A stretch of 22,047 bases of DNA from SIG459 sp045538735 (lineage in GTDB: Bacteria; Bacillota; Clostridia; Oscillospirales; Oscillospiraceae). This document shows, piece by piece, positions 1 through 8,208 of this stretch. The notes under the pieces are model-generated. The model worked only from the letters and a program-made list of their open reading frames with translations, was not told the origin of the DNA and ran no database searches. The stretch spans positions 1 to 22,047 of the forward strand of contig JAZSRY010000045.1 of NCBI GenBank assembly GCA_045538735.1. The letters are read 5' to 3'. The stretch's first letter is position 1. Each line of letters starts with the position of its first letter. A program made the position numbers and the translations under genes.

Positions 1-251
1 CCGCATTCCCAGGGGGCAGTGGACCAGTTGGGAAGATTCTCAACATTTTCGTCCCGGTCAAGGCTGGTGCAGGCCAGAAGAGCGCCGCTTTCATCCTTCA
101 GGGTGTAAAGACTGTCGCAGGCCATATCCTCCGCAAAGGTATTTTCGCTGGGATAATCCATGCTCCAGGTGCAGCGGCGTGTGCCCACGGCTGCGCGGTA
201 CATTTCCATTATTTCGTCGTGGTCCGACTTTAATGCATTTACAAATCTCAT
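1..251 (-). CDS. GNAT-family N-acetyltransferase, partial (3' end outside window)
   Basis: The first 83 codons of a protein beginning MRFVNALKSDHDEIMEMY are visible, and the rest lies beyond the left edge. The pattern is typical of the N-terminal half of a GNAT acetyltransferase: an early beta strand, the helix DEIMEMYRAAVG, a CTWS.DYPS segment, then a strand with LYTLKDESGALLACTSLD. GNAT enzymes move an acetyl group from acetyl-CoA to an amine; the substrate cannot be read here, and the acetyl-CoA loop (Q/RxxGxG/A) is off the window. The ATG lies only 5 nt after the rpoD stop and has no strong Shine-Dalgarno sequence, which suggests translational coupling as the last visible gene of the dgt-dnaG-rpoD transcript. 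Family call fairly good, function unknown. Confidence 0.7.
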   Translation of the reverse strand, partial: MRFVNALKSDHDEIMEMYRAAVGTRRCTWSMDYPSENTFAEDMACDSLYTLKDESGALLACTSLDRDENVENLPNWSTAPWEC

Positions 252-256
252 GGGCA

Positions 257-1609
257 TCAGCTGAGGAAATCGCGAAGCTTCTTGCTTCTGGAGGGATGGC
301 GCAGCTTGCGCAGAGCCTTTGCCTCAATCTGGCGGATACGCTCGCGGGTGACGTTAAATTCCTTGCCGACCTCTTCGAGAGTGCGGGTGCGTCCGTCCTC
401 AAGACCGAAGCGCAGGCGCAGAACCTTTTCCTCTCTGGGGGTGAGGGTGCTCAGAACTTCCATAAGCTGCTCCTTGAGGAGTGTGAAGGAAGCGGCCTCG
501 GCAGGCTCGGCGGCATTGTCGTCCTCGATGAAGTCTGCCAGATGGCTGTCTTCCTCTTCGCCGATGGGGGTTTCGAGGCTGACGGGCTCCTGAGCAATCT
601 TGAGAATGTCGCGAACCTTCTCAACGGGGAGACCCATCTCTTCGGCTATCTCCTCGGCACTGGGGTCGTGACCCAGTTCCTGAAGAAGCTGACGGGAAAC
701 GCGGATGACCTTGTTGATGGTCTCAACCATGTGGACGGGAATACGGATGGTGCGTGCCTGGTCGGCAATAGCGCGGGTGATAGCCTGACGGATCCACCAG
801 GTTGCATAGGTGGAGAACTTGTAGCCCTTGGTGTAGTCAAACTTGTCAACAGCCTTGATAAGACCAAGGTTACCTTCCTGAATCAGGTCAAGGAAGAGCA
901 TGCCGCGGCCAACATAGCGCTTTGCGATGGAAACAACAAGACGGAGGTTGGCTTCTGCCATGCGGCGCTTTGCCTCTTCGTCGCCATCGGCCATGCGGAT
1001 GGCCAGCTGAACTTCCTCCTCGGGGGTGAGCAGGGCGACCTTACCGATTTCCTTCAGGTACATGCGGACGGGGTCATCGGTGGAGAAGGTGTCAACCAGA
1101 GAATCGGTGTCGAGAATTTCCTCTTCGGGAACATCGTCGATTTCGTCAAGAACGGGGATGTCGTCATCGATGGGGGGCAGGAAGTCCTCTTCGTCGATGA
1201 TAGTGTCGATGCCTGCAGCTTCGATGGAGGCATAGAACTTGTCCATCTGCTCGGGATCGATGTTGAGACCTTCAAGAACCTCAAGCTCCTTGTTGGAGAG
1301 AGTGCCGCTCTTCTTGCCCTTTTCGAGGAGGGCATTCATAACTTCCTCGGCGCTCTTGCCGGTGATGTCGATGATGGGAGCGGTCTTGCTCTTGTTCTTT
1401 TTGCTCTTGCTGCGGGTCTTCTTTTCGCCTGCAGGAGCCATTTCGATGAGAGTGAATTCCTCTATATAGTCATCAACAGAGCGAACAGTCTCTTCTTCTG
1501 CGGCGGGAGCGGTCTCCTCGGCCTTAGCCAGGAGAGCGTCTGCCATTGCATTGAGCTCTTCTTCGCTCAGGTTGGCGAGTTCTTCATTCATGTTTTTTTC
1601 AACAGCCAT
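257..1609 (-). CDS. rpoD: RNA polymerase primary sigma factor (sigma-A/sigma-70)
   Basis: This is the housekeeping sigma factor that directs RNA polymerase core to -10/-35 promoters. With the start used here the protein has 450 aa. Residues about 85-140 resemble region 1.1, preceded by an acidic stretch and a Lys/Ser-rich linker. Region 1.2 (DPVRMYLKEIG) starts near residue 179. Region 2 lies at about 216-290 and includes NLRLVVSIAKRYVGRG, DLIQEGNLGLIKAVDKFD and YATWWIRQAI. Region 3 follows, and the region 4.2 helix-turn-helix (LEEVGKEFNVTRERIRQIE) is at about 411-430. The start at 1609 was chosen because GGTGG sits 5 nt upstream; an ATG four codons earlier (1621) is poorly spaced. Either start lies inside the end of dnaG, so the two are translationally coupled. 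Sits in the classic dgt-dnaG-rpoD cluster. Confidence 0.97.
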   Translation of the reverse strand: MAVEKNMNEELANLSEEELNAMADALLAKAEETAPAAEEETVRSVDDYIEEFTLIEMAPAGEKKTRSKSKKNKSKTAPIIDITGKSAEEVMNALLEKGKKSGTLSNKELEVLEGLNIDPEQMDKFYASIEAAGIDTIIDEEDFLPPIDDDIPVLDEIDDVPEEEILDTDSLVDTFSTDDPVRMYLKEIGKVALLTPEEEVQLAIRMADGDEEAKRRMAEANLRLVVSIAKRYVGRGMLFLDLIQEGNLGLIKAVDKFDYTKGYKFSTYATWWIRQAITRAIADQARTIRIPVHMVETINKVIRVSRQLLQELGHDPSAEEIAEEMGLPVEKVRDILKIAQEPVSLETPIGEEEDSHLADFIEDDNAAEPAEAASFTLLKEQLMEVLSTLTPREEKVLRLRFGLEDGRTRTLEEVGKEFNVTRERIRQIEAKALRKLRHPSRSKKLRDFLS

Positions 1610-3350
1610 TTTGTCCACCATATCCTTTTCTATTTCTCATTTGCTCTGCAAAGGCACGCAGGTCATCCTCGGCAGAGGCATTTTGTTTTTCCGTTTTGAT
1701 GATATTTATGTAATCGCCAAGAGCCTGCTGTCCCTTGGAGAGAACTTCGGGTTTTTGCAGTATGCCTGTAAGATGGTCCGTTTCCTCGGGTGTAAAATTC
1801 GCGGAAAGGGACGCCATAGAAAGCGGCAGATGCGCGTCGGTTTTTTCCTTAAGAATCTCAAAAAAGCGAGCCAGAAGGGGGCTTGAGAAATCCTGGGGAG
1901 AAATATCAACGCCTGCAAATAGTCCGCTGTCCAGATAAAGAAGACGGATGATGCCCTCTTCGGCCAAAGCTGAGCGGGGATTCTCATAGCTTATGGCTTT
2001 TGTTCTGGAGCGGGAGGAGGTGCTTCTCAAAAGCTCCTTTTCCTGCTGCATTTTTGTATAATGGATTTTCTTTTTTCTGGATCTCTCAACCTCGCCGATG
2101 ACAACATCCTTGCTGACGGAGCACTTTTCCGCAATGCGCATAGAGTAAACCTCACGCTCAACGGCATTGGGAAGAGAGGCGATAATGTTGACGGCATCTT
2201 TCAAAGCGCTGACCTTTTCCTCGTCAAGGCTCAGGTCATATTTGCTCATTGCGCTTTGCAGGCGGTATTCAACATGGTTTTCCGACTGCTCAAGGAGGTT
2301 CTTGAAGGCATCGGCACCCTTGAGCTTTATAAACTCATCCGGGTCTTTTGCACCGCTCATACGCAGCACCTTAACCTTCAAATCAAGGTTTTCCAGTATG
2401 CCTATGGCGCGCTGGGCGGCTTTTTGACCTGCCGCGTCGTTATCGTAGGCTATGACAACTTCATTGGCGTAGCGGGAGATAAGCCTTGCCTGCTCCGGTG
2501 TAAGGGAGGTGCCGAGGGAGGCTACTGCGCTGTCGAAGCCTGCCTGATGGAGGCTCACAACATCTATATTACCCTCTGCAAGAAGAATATAGCCATTTTT
2601 GCTCTTTTTTGCCAGATTAAGGGCAAAAAGATTTCTGCTTTTGTTGAAAACGGGAGTTTCCCTTGTGTTGAGATATTTTGGCTCGCCGTCCCCCAGAATT
2701 CTTCCGGAAAAGCCGAGAACATTTCCTCGGACATCGATTATAGGGAACATAAGGCGGGAGCGGAAAATATCGTGAACTCCCTTGCCGCTTTTGTTGGAGT
2801 TTGCAAGTCCGGCGCTTATAAGCTCAAAATCCGTGTAGCCCTTGGCCTTCATGGCGTTTGTAAGCTCATACCAGCTTTCGGGTGCAAAGCCCAGACCGAA
2901 ATTTTTAGTAACTGTGGGGCTCAAGCCGCGCTTTGCGATATATTCTCTTGCAACAGCGCCGCCGGGCTCTTTAAGCTTTTCGTGGAAAAATCTTGCGGCT
3001 TCTCTGTTGAGGGAGAGGAGTCTTTCCCTCTTTTTTCTGCTTTCATCCTCTCTGTCGTCAGGAACCTCCATTCCGCAGCGGCGGGCGAGGAACTCAACCG
3101 CATCGGGGAAGGAAAGGTTTTCAATTTCCATTATGAAGCTGATAACGCTGCCGCCCTTGCCGCAGCCGAAGCAGTGGTAAATCTGCTTGTCGGGGCTTAC
3201 AGAGAAAGAGGGGGTCTTTTCGCTGTGGAAGGGGCAGAGACCGAAGAGGTTGGAGCCGCTGCGCTTGGTGAGACGCACATAGCTGCCCACAACATCCGCT
3301 ATATCATTTCTGTCTGCAAGTTCCTGCAGGAAGCTTTCGGGGAATGCCAT
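1599..3350 (-). CDS. dnaG: DNA primase
   Basis: DnaG makes the RNA primers for chromosome replication at the fork, together with the DnaB helicase. The 583-aa protein has the usual length and order. The N-terminal CHC2 zinc ribbon shows C39-x2-H42 and C60-x2-C63. The catalytic core carries ILLAEGNIDVVSLHQAG (acidic Glu259) and the TOPRIM Asp pair in AYDNDAAG (303, 305). The C-terminal third is the less conserved helicase-binding part. The usual Tyr of the EGYxD motif is Asn here (EGNID). The ATG has AGGTGA upstream with normal spacing. The gene starts 37 nt after dgt and its stop lies within rpoD, so the three genes form one operon. Confidence 0.97.
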   Translation of the reverse strand: MAFPESFLQELADRNDIADVVGSYVRLTKRSGSNLFGLCPFHSEKTPSFSVSPDKQIYHCFGCGKGGSVISFIMEIENLSFPDAVEFLARRCGMEVPDDREDESRKKRERLLSLNREAARFFHEKLKEPGGAVAREYIAKRGLSPTVTKNFGLGFAPESWYELTNAMKAKGYTDFELISAGLANSNKSGKGVHDIFRSRLMFPIIDVRGNVLGFSGRILGDGEPKYLNTRETPVFNKSRNLFALNLAKKSKNGYILLAEGNIDVVSLHQAGFDSAVASLGTSLTPEQARLISRYANEVVIAYDNDAAGQKAAQRAIGILENLDLKVKVLRMSGAKDPDEFIKLKGADAFKNLLEQSENHVEYRLQSAMSKYDLSLDEEKVSALKDAVNIIASLPNAVEREVYSMRIAEKCSVSKDVVIGEVERSRKKKIHYTKMQQEKELLRSTSSRSRTKAISYENPRSALAEEGIIRLLYLDSGLFAGVDISPQDFSSPLLARFFEILKEKTDAHLPLSMASLSANFTPEETDHLTGILQKPEVLSKGQQALGDYINIIKTEKQNASAEDDLRAFAEQMRNRKGYGGQNGC

Positions 3351-3387
3351 GTGATTTCACCTGCCTTTTATCTTAAATAGTGTGTGC

Positions 3388-4395
3388 TTATTTAACGGAC
3401 CATGCCATGGGTATGAATATGCGGCTGTAGGTTTCAAGGGCATACTTGTCCGTCATACCGGCAACATAGTCGCAGACGCTGCGTTCAAGCCCATCGCGCT
3501 CGGCTATGCGCTTATAATCTTCGGGGAGCTTGTCAGGATGGCTGACATAGTATTCGTAGATCCCGCCAATTATACCCTGAACCTTGCTTTCCTCGCTTTT
3601 CGCAACGGGGTTATAGTAGACGCTTTCATACATAAAGTTATGGAAATGCTCATAAATTTCAGCCATCTCGGGGCTCATTTTGATTTCACCCTCAGTGCTG
3701 TTGGCAATAAGATTGCTGATTATGGCATTTATGCGCTGGCTGTTGCTGTTGCCGAGAGCTTCTCTTATTTTGAGGGGAACATCCTCAATGGAGAGTATAC
3801 CTGCGCGTAAAGCGTCGTCAAGGTCATGGTTTATGTAGGCAATGCGGTCGGAGAAGCGGACAATGGTCGCCTCCAAACTGTCATCGGGAGCGCCGTGGGT
3901 GTGGTTGAGAATACCCATGCGGGTCTCGTAACAAAGGTTGAGACCCTGACCGTCTTTTTCAATATGGTCAATAACGCGAAGACTTTGCTGATAGTGATTA
4001 AAGCCGCCGGGATGAATTTCTCTCAAAGCCCGCTCGCCTGCATGGCCGAAGGGGGTGTGACCCAGATCGTGGCCGAGGGCGATAGCTTCTGCAAGATCCT
4101 CGTTGAGCATGAGCGCTCTTGCAGCGGTGCGCGCAAGGCGGGTGACCTCCAGAGTGTGGGTGAGGCGGGTGCGGTAATGGTCGCCTTCGGGCTGAAGGAA
4201 AACCTGAGTTTTATGCTTGAGACGGCGGAAGCTTTTGGAATGGGTTATGCGGTCAATGTCACGCTGGAAGCAGCTGCGCATAGGGCATTCTTCCTCGGGA
4301 ACAAGGCGGCCTTTGCTTTCGGCAGAGAGCACACCGTAGGAGCAGATGAGACTTCTTTCGGCATCTTCTCTGATCTCTCTGGGACATTTGGGCAT
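3388..4395 (-). CDS. dgt: dGTP triphosphohydrolase-like HD-domain protein
   Basis: The family hydrolyses deoxynucleoside triphosphates (classically dGTP) to the nucleoside and tripolyphosphate, so it adjusts dNTP pools. The 335-aa protein carries the HD metal site: His80 in RLTHTLEV, His109-Asp110 in ALGHDLGHTPFGHAGE and Asp183 in VRFSDRIAYINHD. The conserved N-terminal element SKSFRRLKHKTQVF is also present. The length fits the shorter dGTPase-like group, whose nucleotide preference varies, so dGTP specificity is inferred. An AGGAGG six bases before the ATG fixes the start. It is the first gene of the dgt-dnaG-rpoD operon. I see no convincing -35/-10 pair in the 105 bp back to the yigZ terminator. 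Confidence 0.93.
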   Translation of the reverse strand: MPKCPREIREDAERSLICSYGVLSAESKGRLVPEEECPMRSCFQRDIDRITHSKSFRRLKHKTQVFLQPEGDHYRTRLTHTLEVTRLARTAARALMLNEDLAEAIALGHDLGHTPFGHAGERALREIHPGGFNHYQQSLRVIDHIEKDGQGLNLCYETRMGILNHTHGAPDDSLEATIVRFSDRIAYINHDLDDALRAGILSIEDVPLKIREALGNSNSQRINAIISNLIANSTEGEIKMSPEMAEIYEHFHNFMYESVYYNPVAKSEESKVQGIIGGIYEYYVSHPDKLPEDYKRIAERDGLERSVCDYVAGMTDKYALETYSRIFIPMAWSVK

Positions 4396-4499
4396 AAGCT
4401 TTCCTCCTGTGTCATTATTGCTGCAAAAATTGCGTTCCTATACTTAATACGACGCTCATCTGCCATTTCCCTTTTTTTATTTCAAAAAAATTTTAAAAA

Positions 4500-4540
4500 T
4501 AAAAATCCACGGGCGAAAGCGGCTGCCCGTGGATTTATTT
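4500..4540 (-). terminator. Intrinsic terminator of the yfcE-nth-hflX-yigZ operon
   Basis: A 12-bp perfect stem (AAATCCACGGGC / GCCCGTGGATTT) with a 10-nt loop begins immediately after the yigZ stop. On the minus strand it is followed by a T-rich run. It separates yigZ from the dgt operon downstream. The plus strand is also T-rich on its far side, so it may work in both directions, but no plus-strand gene enters it. Confidence 0.85.
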
Positions 4541-5170
4541 TCAAGAAATTTTAACCCCGCGGAAGCTCTCTCCGCAAATGAGATGCTCAATTTTTCCGGC
4601 GCTCATTTCCGTGAGAGCTTTGCCGAAGCTCTCCTCCATATCCTCGCGCAAAAGGGCGGAGAAAACAATGTCGGCGCCGAAGTCTGTGTCCTCAATAACG
4701 GCCTCGTGCTCCTCCAGAAGACGCCTAACTCTTTCAAACTGACTGTAGGAGCAGCCCAGCTCAATGTTTTTCCAAAGAGCCATACGGCTTATGCCTGCGT
4801 TTTCAAGAGCCATCTTGGCTGCGGTGGAATAGGCGCGAACAAGGCCGCCCGTGCCCAGCAAAATTCCTCCGAAGTAGCGGGTAACCACGCAGCAGAAATT
4901 TTGAATTTCCTGAGAGCGGAAGACATTCAGCGTGGGCTGACCGCTTGTGCCCTGAGGCTCGCCGTCGTCACTATAGCGCATAATGCCGCCCTCGCGGATG
5001 ACGTAGGCATAAACATTGTGGCGTGCATCATAGTGCTGCTTGCGCATAGCCTCTATGCAGGCAATGGCCTCGGCCTCGCTCTCAACGGGCCATACGCGGG
5101 CGATGAAGCGGGAGCGTTTTTCAACGTATTCTGCCTCGCCGTATGCGGCGGGAACAAGATAGCTTGTCAT
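4541..5170 (-). CDS. yigZ: YigZ/IMPACT family protein
   Basis: A 209-aa member of the YigZ/IMPACT (UPF0029) family, conserved proteins linked to translation or nucleotide-binding roles but without a settled reaction. The hallmark DDGEPQGTSGQPTL lies at residues 68-81, followed by VVTRYFGGILLGTGG at about 95-109, and a smaller ferredoxin-like C-terminal domain completes the usual length. The frame stays open far upstream, but the start at 5170 is supported by the ATGA overlap with the hflX stop and a GAGGGGG Shine-Dalgarno sequence. The gene is therefore translationally coupled to hflX. Terminator directly downstream. Confidence 0.92.
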   Translation of the reverse strand: MTSYLVPAAYGEAEYVEKRSRFIARVWPVESEAEAIACIEAMRKQHYDARHNVYAYVIREGGIMRYSDDGEPQGTSGQPTLNVFRSQEIQNFCCVVTRYFGGILLGTGGLVRAYSTAAKMALENAGISRMALWKNIELGCSYSQFERVRRLLEEHEAVIEDTDFGADIVFSALLREDMEESFGKALTEMSAGKIEHLICGESFRGVKIS

Positions 5171-6438
5171 TGATTTTCCCCCTCGGCGTAGGCGCGGACC
5201 TTTGCCCAAAGCTCGCTTTTCACAATTGCCTCTATAACCGTGCCGTCTTCGGCATATTCGGTGCTCAAAACGGCGGCTTCGGAATGGAGAAGCTGAACGA
5301 GAGCGCCTTGAGAATAGGGGATGCGGAAGATGGCTCTGTGCTTGCTTCTGCCCAGCATCTCGCTTATCTTGCCGAGAAGCTCCTCCGTGCCCTCGCCGGT
5401 GCGGGCGGAAATGCAGACAGCATCGTTTTCGCGGGGGAGAACACCCAGATAAGCGTCGCACTTATTATAAACTCTTATGCAGGGCGTGCCCTCTGCCCCA
5501 AGCTCCGCGATAAGCTTATCCACGATGGCGGCCTGAGTCTGCCACTCGGGATTGCTCAGGTCGATAACATGAAGCAGCACATCTGCGTAGGCAAGCTCTT
5601 CCAGCGTTGCCTTGAAGGCCTCAATGAGGTGGTGGGGAAGCTTGCGTATAAAGCCGACTGTATCGGAGAGGAGAACCTCCTGCAGCTCGTCAACCTTCAA
5701 TCGGCGGGTGGTGGTGTCCAAAGTGTCGAAAAGGCGGTTGTTGGCGGGAATACCCGCGCCTGTGAGGCAGTTGAGAAGGGTGCTTTTGCCTGCGTTGGTG
5801 TAGCCCACAAGGGCAACAACGGGCATCTCGTTTTTCTCTCTGCGGCGTCGCTGAACACTTCGTATCTTGCGAACTTCTTCCAGTTCATCTTCAAGCTTTG
5901 AAATCTTGCGGCGGATATGGCGGCGGTCGCTTTCAAGCTGGGTTTCGCCGGGACCGCGGGTGCCGATGGCGCCTTCCTGACGTTCAAGGTGGGTCCACAT
6001 ACCCAGAAGACGGGGAAGAAGATACTTATACTGAGCCAGCTCAACCTGAAGCTGACCTTCTCTGGTGCGGGCTCTCTGGGCGAAAATATCCAGAATAAGA
6101 CCGCTGCGGTCAAGAACTTTAACTCCCAGATCTTCGCTGAGAACTCTCATCTGGGAGGGGCTCAGCTCGTTATCGAAAACTGCGAGGGAGCATTCGTTCA
6201 GCTCGATAAGCTCTTTGAGCTCCTGCTCTTTGCCCTCGCCTATGAAGGAGCGGGGGTCGGGAGTGGCGCGGTTTTGGATGAGCCATGCAACGGCCTCGCC
6301 GCCTGCTGTTTCTACCAGCGCGGCAAGCTCGCCCATGCTTATTTCGTCGGAGCTTTCGCCTTTTTCAAAGCATGCTGCGGCAAGACCGCAGAGAACGGCG
6401 CGCTCTTTTTTGTTATCAAAATTATTGGTCATTGACAT
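5167..6438 (-). CDS. hflX: HflX-type GTPase
   Basis: HflX is a ribosome-associated GTPase that splits stalled or hibernating 70S ribosomes after stress. The 423-aa protein has the N-terminal HflX domain with glycine-rich GTRGPGETQLE (159-169), a coiled-coil linker (about 171-202) and the G domain: G1 GYTNAGKST (212-220), switch II DTVGF (259-263), NKCD (325-328). A short C-terminal domain follows. The ATG lies 3 nt after the nth stop, with GGAGA inside the end of nth serving as ribosome binding site; a second ATG two codons on is possible. Third gene of a tight four-gene operon with yigZ downstream. Confidence 0.96.
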   Translation of the reverse strand: MSMTNNFDNKKERAVLCGLAAACFEKGESSDEISMGELAALVETAGGEAVAWLIQNRATPDPRSFIGEGKEQELKELIELNECSLAVFDNELSPSQMRVLSEDLGVKVLDRSGLILDIFAQRARTREGQLQVELAQYKYLLPRLLGMWTHLERQEGAIGTRGPGETQLESDRRHIRRKISKLEDELEEVRKIRSVQRRRREKNEMPVVALVGYTNAGKSTLLNCLTGAGIPANNRLFDTLDTTTRRLKVDELQEVLLSDTVGFIRKLPHHLIEAFKATLEELAYADVLLHVIDLSNPEWQTQAAIVDKLIAELGAEGTPCIRVYNKCDAYLGVLPRENDAVCISARTGEGTEELLGKISEMLGRSKHRAIFRIPYSQGALVQLLHSEAAVLSTEYAEDGTVIEAIVKSELWAKVRAYAEGENQ

Positions 6439-6441
6439 AGT

Positions 6442-7080
6442 TTAATTCTCCGAAGTGAAGGTTTTGCAGAACATGCGGCAGCAGCATTTTTCGCACATAG
6501 GCTTGCGTGCTGTGCAGACGGCTCTGCCGTGGAGCACGAGGCGATGGCAGAAGTCGGAGCTTTTTTCGGGGGGCAATATTTTGCGCAGCTCCATTTCTAT
6601 TTTTACCGGGTCCTTGAGATTATCCACGAGACCCATACGGTTGGAAAGTCTTATGCAGTGGGTGTCCACAACGGTGGAGCCGGGGACACCGAAAATATCT
6701 CCGAGGATTAGATTTGCGGTTTTTCTTCCCACACCGGGAAGGGAGAGAAGCTCCTCCATGGTGCCGGGAACTTTTCCGTCGAAGCGCTGGAGAAGCATCT
6801 GCGCGCAGAGGATGATGTCCCTTGCCTTGGCTCTGAAAAAGCCGCAGGAGTGGACATATTCTTCGACTTCCTCCTGCTCCGCCTCTGCAAAAGCTTCAAG
6901 GCTGGGGAAGCGTTCATAAAGGGCGGGAGTGATCATATTAACACGCTCATCGGTGCACTGTGCGGCAAGGCGGACAGCGAAAAGCAATTCATAATCCTTG
7001 TCGTACTGAAGAGAGCATTCGGCGGGATATTCATTTTCAAGGGTCTCAACAAGACCCAAAACCTGTTCGGGAGTTCTCAT
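6442..7080 (-). CDS. nth: Endonuclease III (DNA glycosylase/AP lyase)
   Basis: Endonuclease III removes oxidised pyrimidines and nicks the abasic site in base excision repair. The 212-aa protein has the helix-hairpin-helix LPGVGRKTANLIL with catalytic Lys120, the catalytic Asp139 in VVDTHCIRLSNR, and a complete [4Fe-4S] motif C-x6-C-x2-C-x5-C at residues 189, 196, 199 and 205. The start at 7080 is set by GGAGGATTTATA just upstream and overlaps the stop of the preceding gene as TAATG. All key residues are present, so I expect an active enzyme. Confidence 0.97.
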   Translation of the reverse strand: MRTPEQVLGLVETLENEYPAECSLQYDKDYELLFAVRLAAQCTDERVNMITPALYERFPSLEAFAEAEQEEVEEYVHSCGFFRAKARDIILCAQMLLQRFDGKVPGTMEELLSLPGVGRKTANLILGDIFGVPGSTVVDTHCIRLSNRMGLVDNLKDPVKIEMELRKILPPEKSSDFCHRLVLHGRAVCTARKPMCEKCCCRMFCKTFTSEN

Positions 7081-7559
7081 TATAAATCCTCCTCCAGCTT
7101 GCAAATGCGGCAGGAAAAGCTGCCGTTTGTGGTGGCTTCTACCAAGGCATATGTGGGATTTCTGTGCTCGCCTATGGAGCCGGGATTAAGAACTTCAATT
7201 CCCGCTATCTGATGCCAGACTGCTCTGTGAGTGTGGCCGAAAAGACCGAGCTTTGCACCCGAAAAGCAGACGCTGTTGCAGAAGGAATCCAGATTCAACT
7301 TGACATTATGATTATGGCCGTGGGCGAAAAGAATGCGGACACCGTCAACTTCTTCGAGACCGTATTCGGGAGCAAAGGAGCCGAAGTCGCAGTTGCCCTT
7401 CACCCGCCAAAGGGGGATGGAGGGATAGTGCCTCTCAAGACAATCGGTGTCGCGGACACAGTCACCCAAATGGATGATGAGGCCGGGAGCGGTTTTTTCC
7501 ACAGCGCGGAGCATATTGTCTTCGTTTCCGTGGGAGTCGCTCATAACAAGTATTTTCAT
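7080..7559 (-). CDS. YfcE/MJ0936-type metallophosphoesterase
   Basis: A 159-aa calcineurin-like phosphoesterase of the small YfcE/MJ0936 group, which hydrolyse phosphodiesters using a two-metal centre; the natural substrate is not known. All metal-binding motifs are visible: DSHGN (Asp8, His10), HLGDC (Asp33), KGNCD (Asn56), FAHGHNHN (His80) and GHTHR (His109, His111). The start at 7559 has AAGGTG at good spacing. The open frame runs further upstream, but that part overlaps the divergent gene at 7636 and has no ribosome binding site. First gene of the operon with nth, hflX and yigZ. Confidence 0.92.
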   Translation of the reverse strand: MKILVMSDSHGNEDNMLRAVEKTAPGLIIHLGDCVRDTDCLERHYPSIPLWRVKGNCDFGSFAPEYGLEEVDGVRILFAHGHNHNVKLNLDSFCNSVCFSGAKLGLFGHTHRAVWHQIAGIEVLNPGSIGEHRNPTYALVEATTNGSFSCRICKLEEDL

Positions 7560-7635
7560 GGCAGGCACCTTCTTTCTTTTGAGTGAATATAATGGGCATA
7601 GAGCGGATTTATGAATAATGAAAGGAATGTGGAAA
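7560..7635. promoter_or_regulatory. Divergent intergenic region with overlapping -10-like hexamers
   Basis: This short gap must hold the promoters for the phosphodiesterase operon (minus) and the three-small-protein set (plus). A perfect TATAAT lies at 7588-7593 on the plus strand. A minus-strand TATATT (7586-7591) overlaps it. Neither has a good -35 hexamer at 16-18 nt, so activator help or a different sigma factor is possible. The placement is inferred. Confidence 0.3.
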
Positions 7636-7875
7636 ATGGCAGATCTTGAAGCTCTTGAAAGGGAAATAAAAGCCTCTCCCGCGGCGGAGCATCTCAAAGC
7701 TGCGGCAGCATCGCCCGAGGGGCAGAAGGTGCTGAGCAGTCTGGATGCGGCGGCTGTTGAAAAAGCGGCAAAGGCGGGGGATATGCAGGCACTTAAGGAC
7801 ATACTCTCGGGAGTGCTTTCAACACCGGAAGGCCGCTCTCTTGCGGAGAAGATCAGAAAGAATCTGGGCAAATAA
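7636..7875 (+). CDS. Small helical protein of unknown function
   Basis: A 79-aa soluble protein beginning MADLEALEREIKASP. It is rich in Ala, Lys and Glu, has no membrane segment or cysteine, and would form several amphipathic helices with Ser-Pro/Thr-Pro turns (ASPAAEH, ASPEGQK, STPEGRS) that look like a loosely repeated helical unit. The start at 7636 is preferred because AAAGGA lies 9 nt upstream; an ATG at 7618 has no ribosome binding site. It leads a set of three small genes that seem co-transcribed. I do not recognise the family. Confidence 0.75.
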   Translation: MADLEALEREIKASPAAEHLKAAAASPEGQKVLSSLDAAAVEKAAKAGDMQALKDILSGVLSTPEGRSLAEKIRKNLGK

Positions 7876-7896
7876 GTTGGAAAGGGGGTAAGCACT

Positions 7897-8208
7897 GTGA
7901 GTGAGATGGAGGATATGCTGGGTAAAATCCTAAGTGACCCGGAAGAGATGGCGAAGATAAGCAGGCTTGCCTCATCAATTTTCGGCGGCGAAGAGGAGCC
8001 TAAAAAGAGCGAAGCCGATATGGGAGGGATGCTGAGCGCTCTTATGGGCAAAACAGGGAACGGCAGCGACAAGGCGGCTTTTGTAGCGGCCCTTGGCCCT
8101 TACCTGAAGCCCGAGCGTCGGCGCAAGCTGGAAAAAGCTTTGAAAATAAGCCGCATAGCCGGCATTGCGGGCATTGCTCTGAATGAATGGGGAGAAGGGG
8201 ATGTATAG
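7897..8208 (+). CDS. Small charged protein of unknown function
   Basis: A 103-aa protein starting at GTG (7897), supported by AAAGGGGG eight nt upstream. The N-terminal part is acidic (MSEMEDMLGKILSDPEEM), with a glycine/lysine linker in the middle. The C-terminal third is basic and helical (GPYLKPERRRKLEKALKIS), followed by a hydrophobic GIAGIALNEW segment too short and polar to be a sure membrane span. It begins 21 nt after the previous gene, and its end overlaps the next gene by 8 nt. Function unknown; the three-gene layout suggests a shared job, perhaps at the membrane. Confidence 0.75.
   Translation: MSEMEDMLGKILSDPEEMAKISRLASSIFGGEEEPKKSEADMGGMLSALMGKTGNGSDKAAFVAALGPYLKPERRRKLEKALKISRIAGIAGIALNEWGEGDV

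Noticed and set aside
179..1699. Long open frame (506 codons) antisense to rpoD
   Set aside because: It mirrors the codon bias of rpoD, has no ribosome binding site or family features, and rpoD itself is beyond doubt.
2061..3380. Long open frame antisense to dnaG
   Set aside because: A shadow of a certain primase gene; no start signal and low-complexity Ala/Val-rich translation.
4245..4466. Short minus-strand frame starting MADERRIKYRNAI upstream of dgt
   Set aside because: It overlaps the start of dgt in another frame and its C-terminal half is clearly dgt DNA; dgt has the stronger ribosome binding site.
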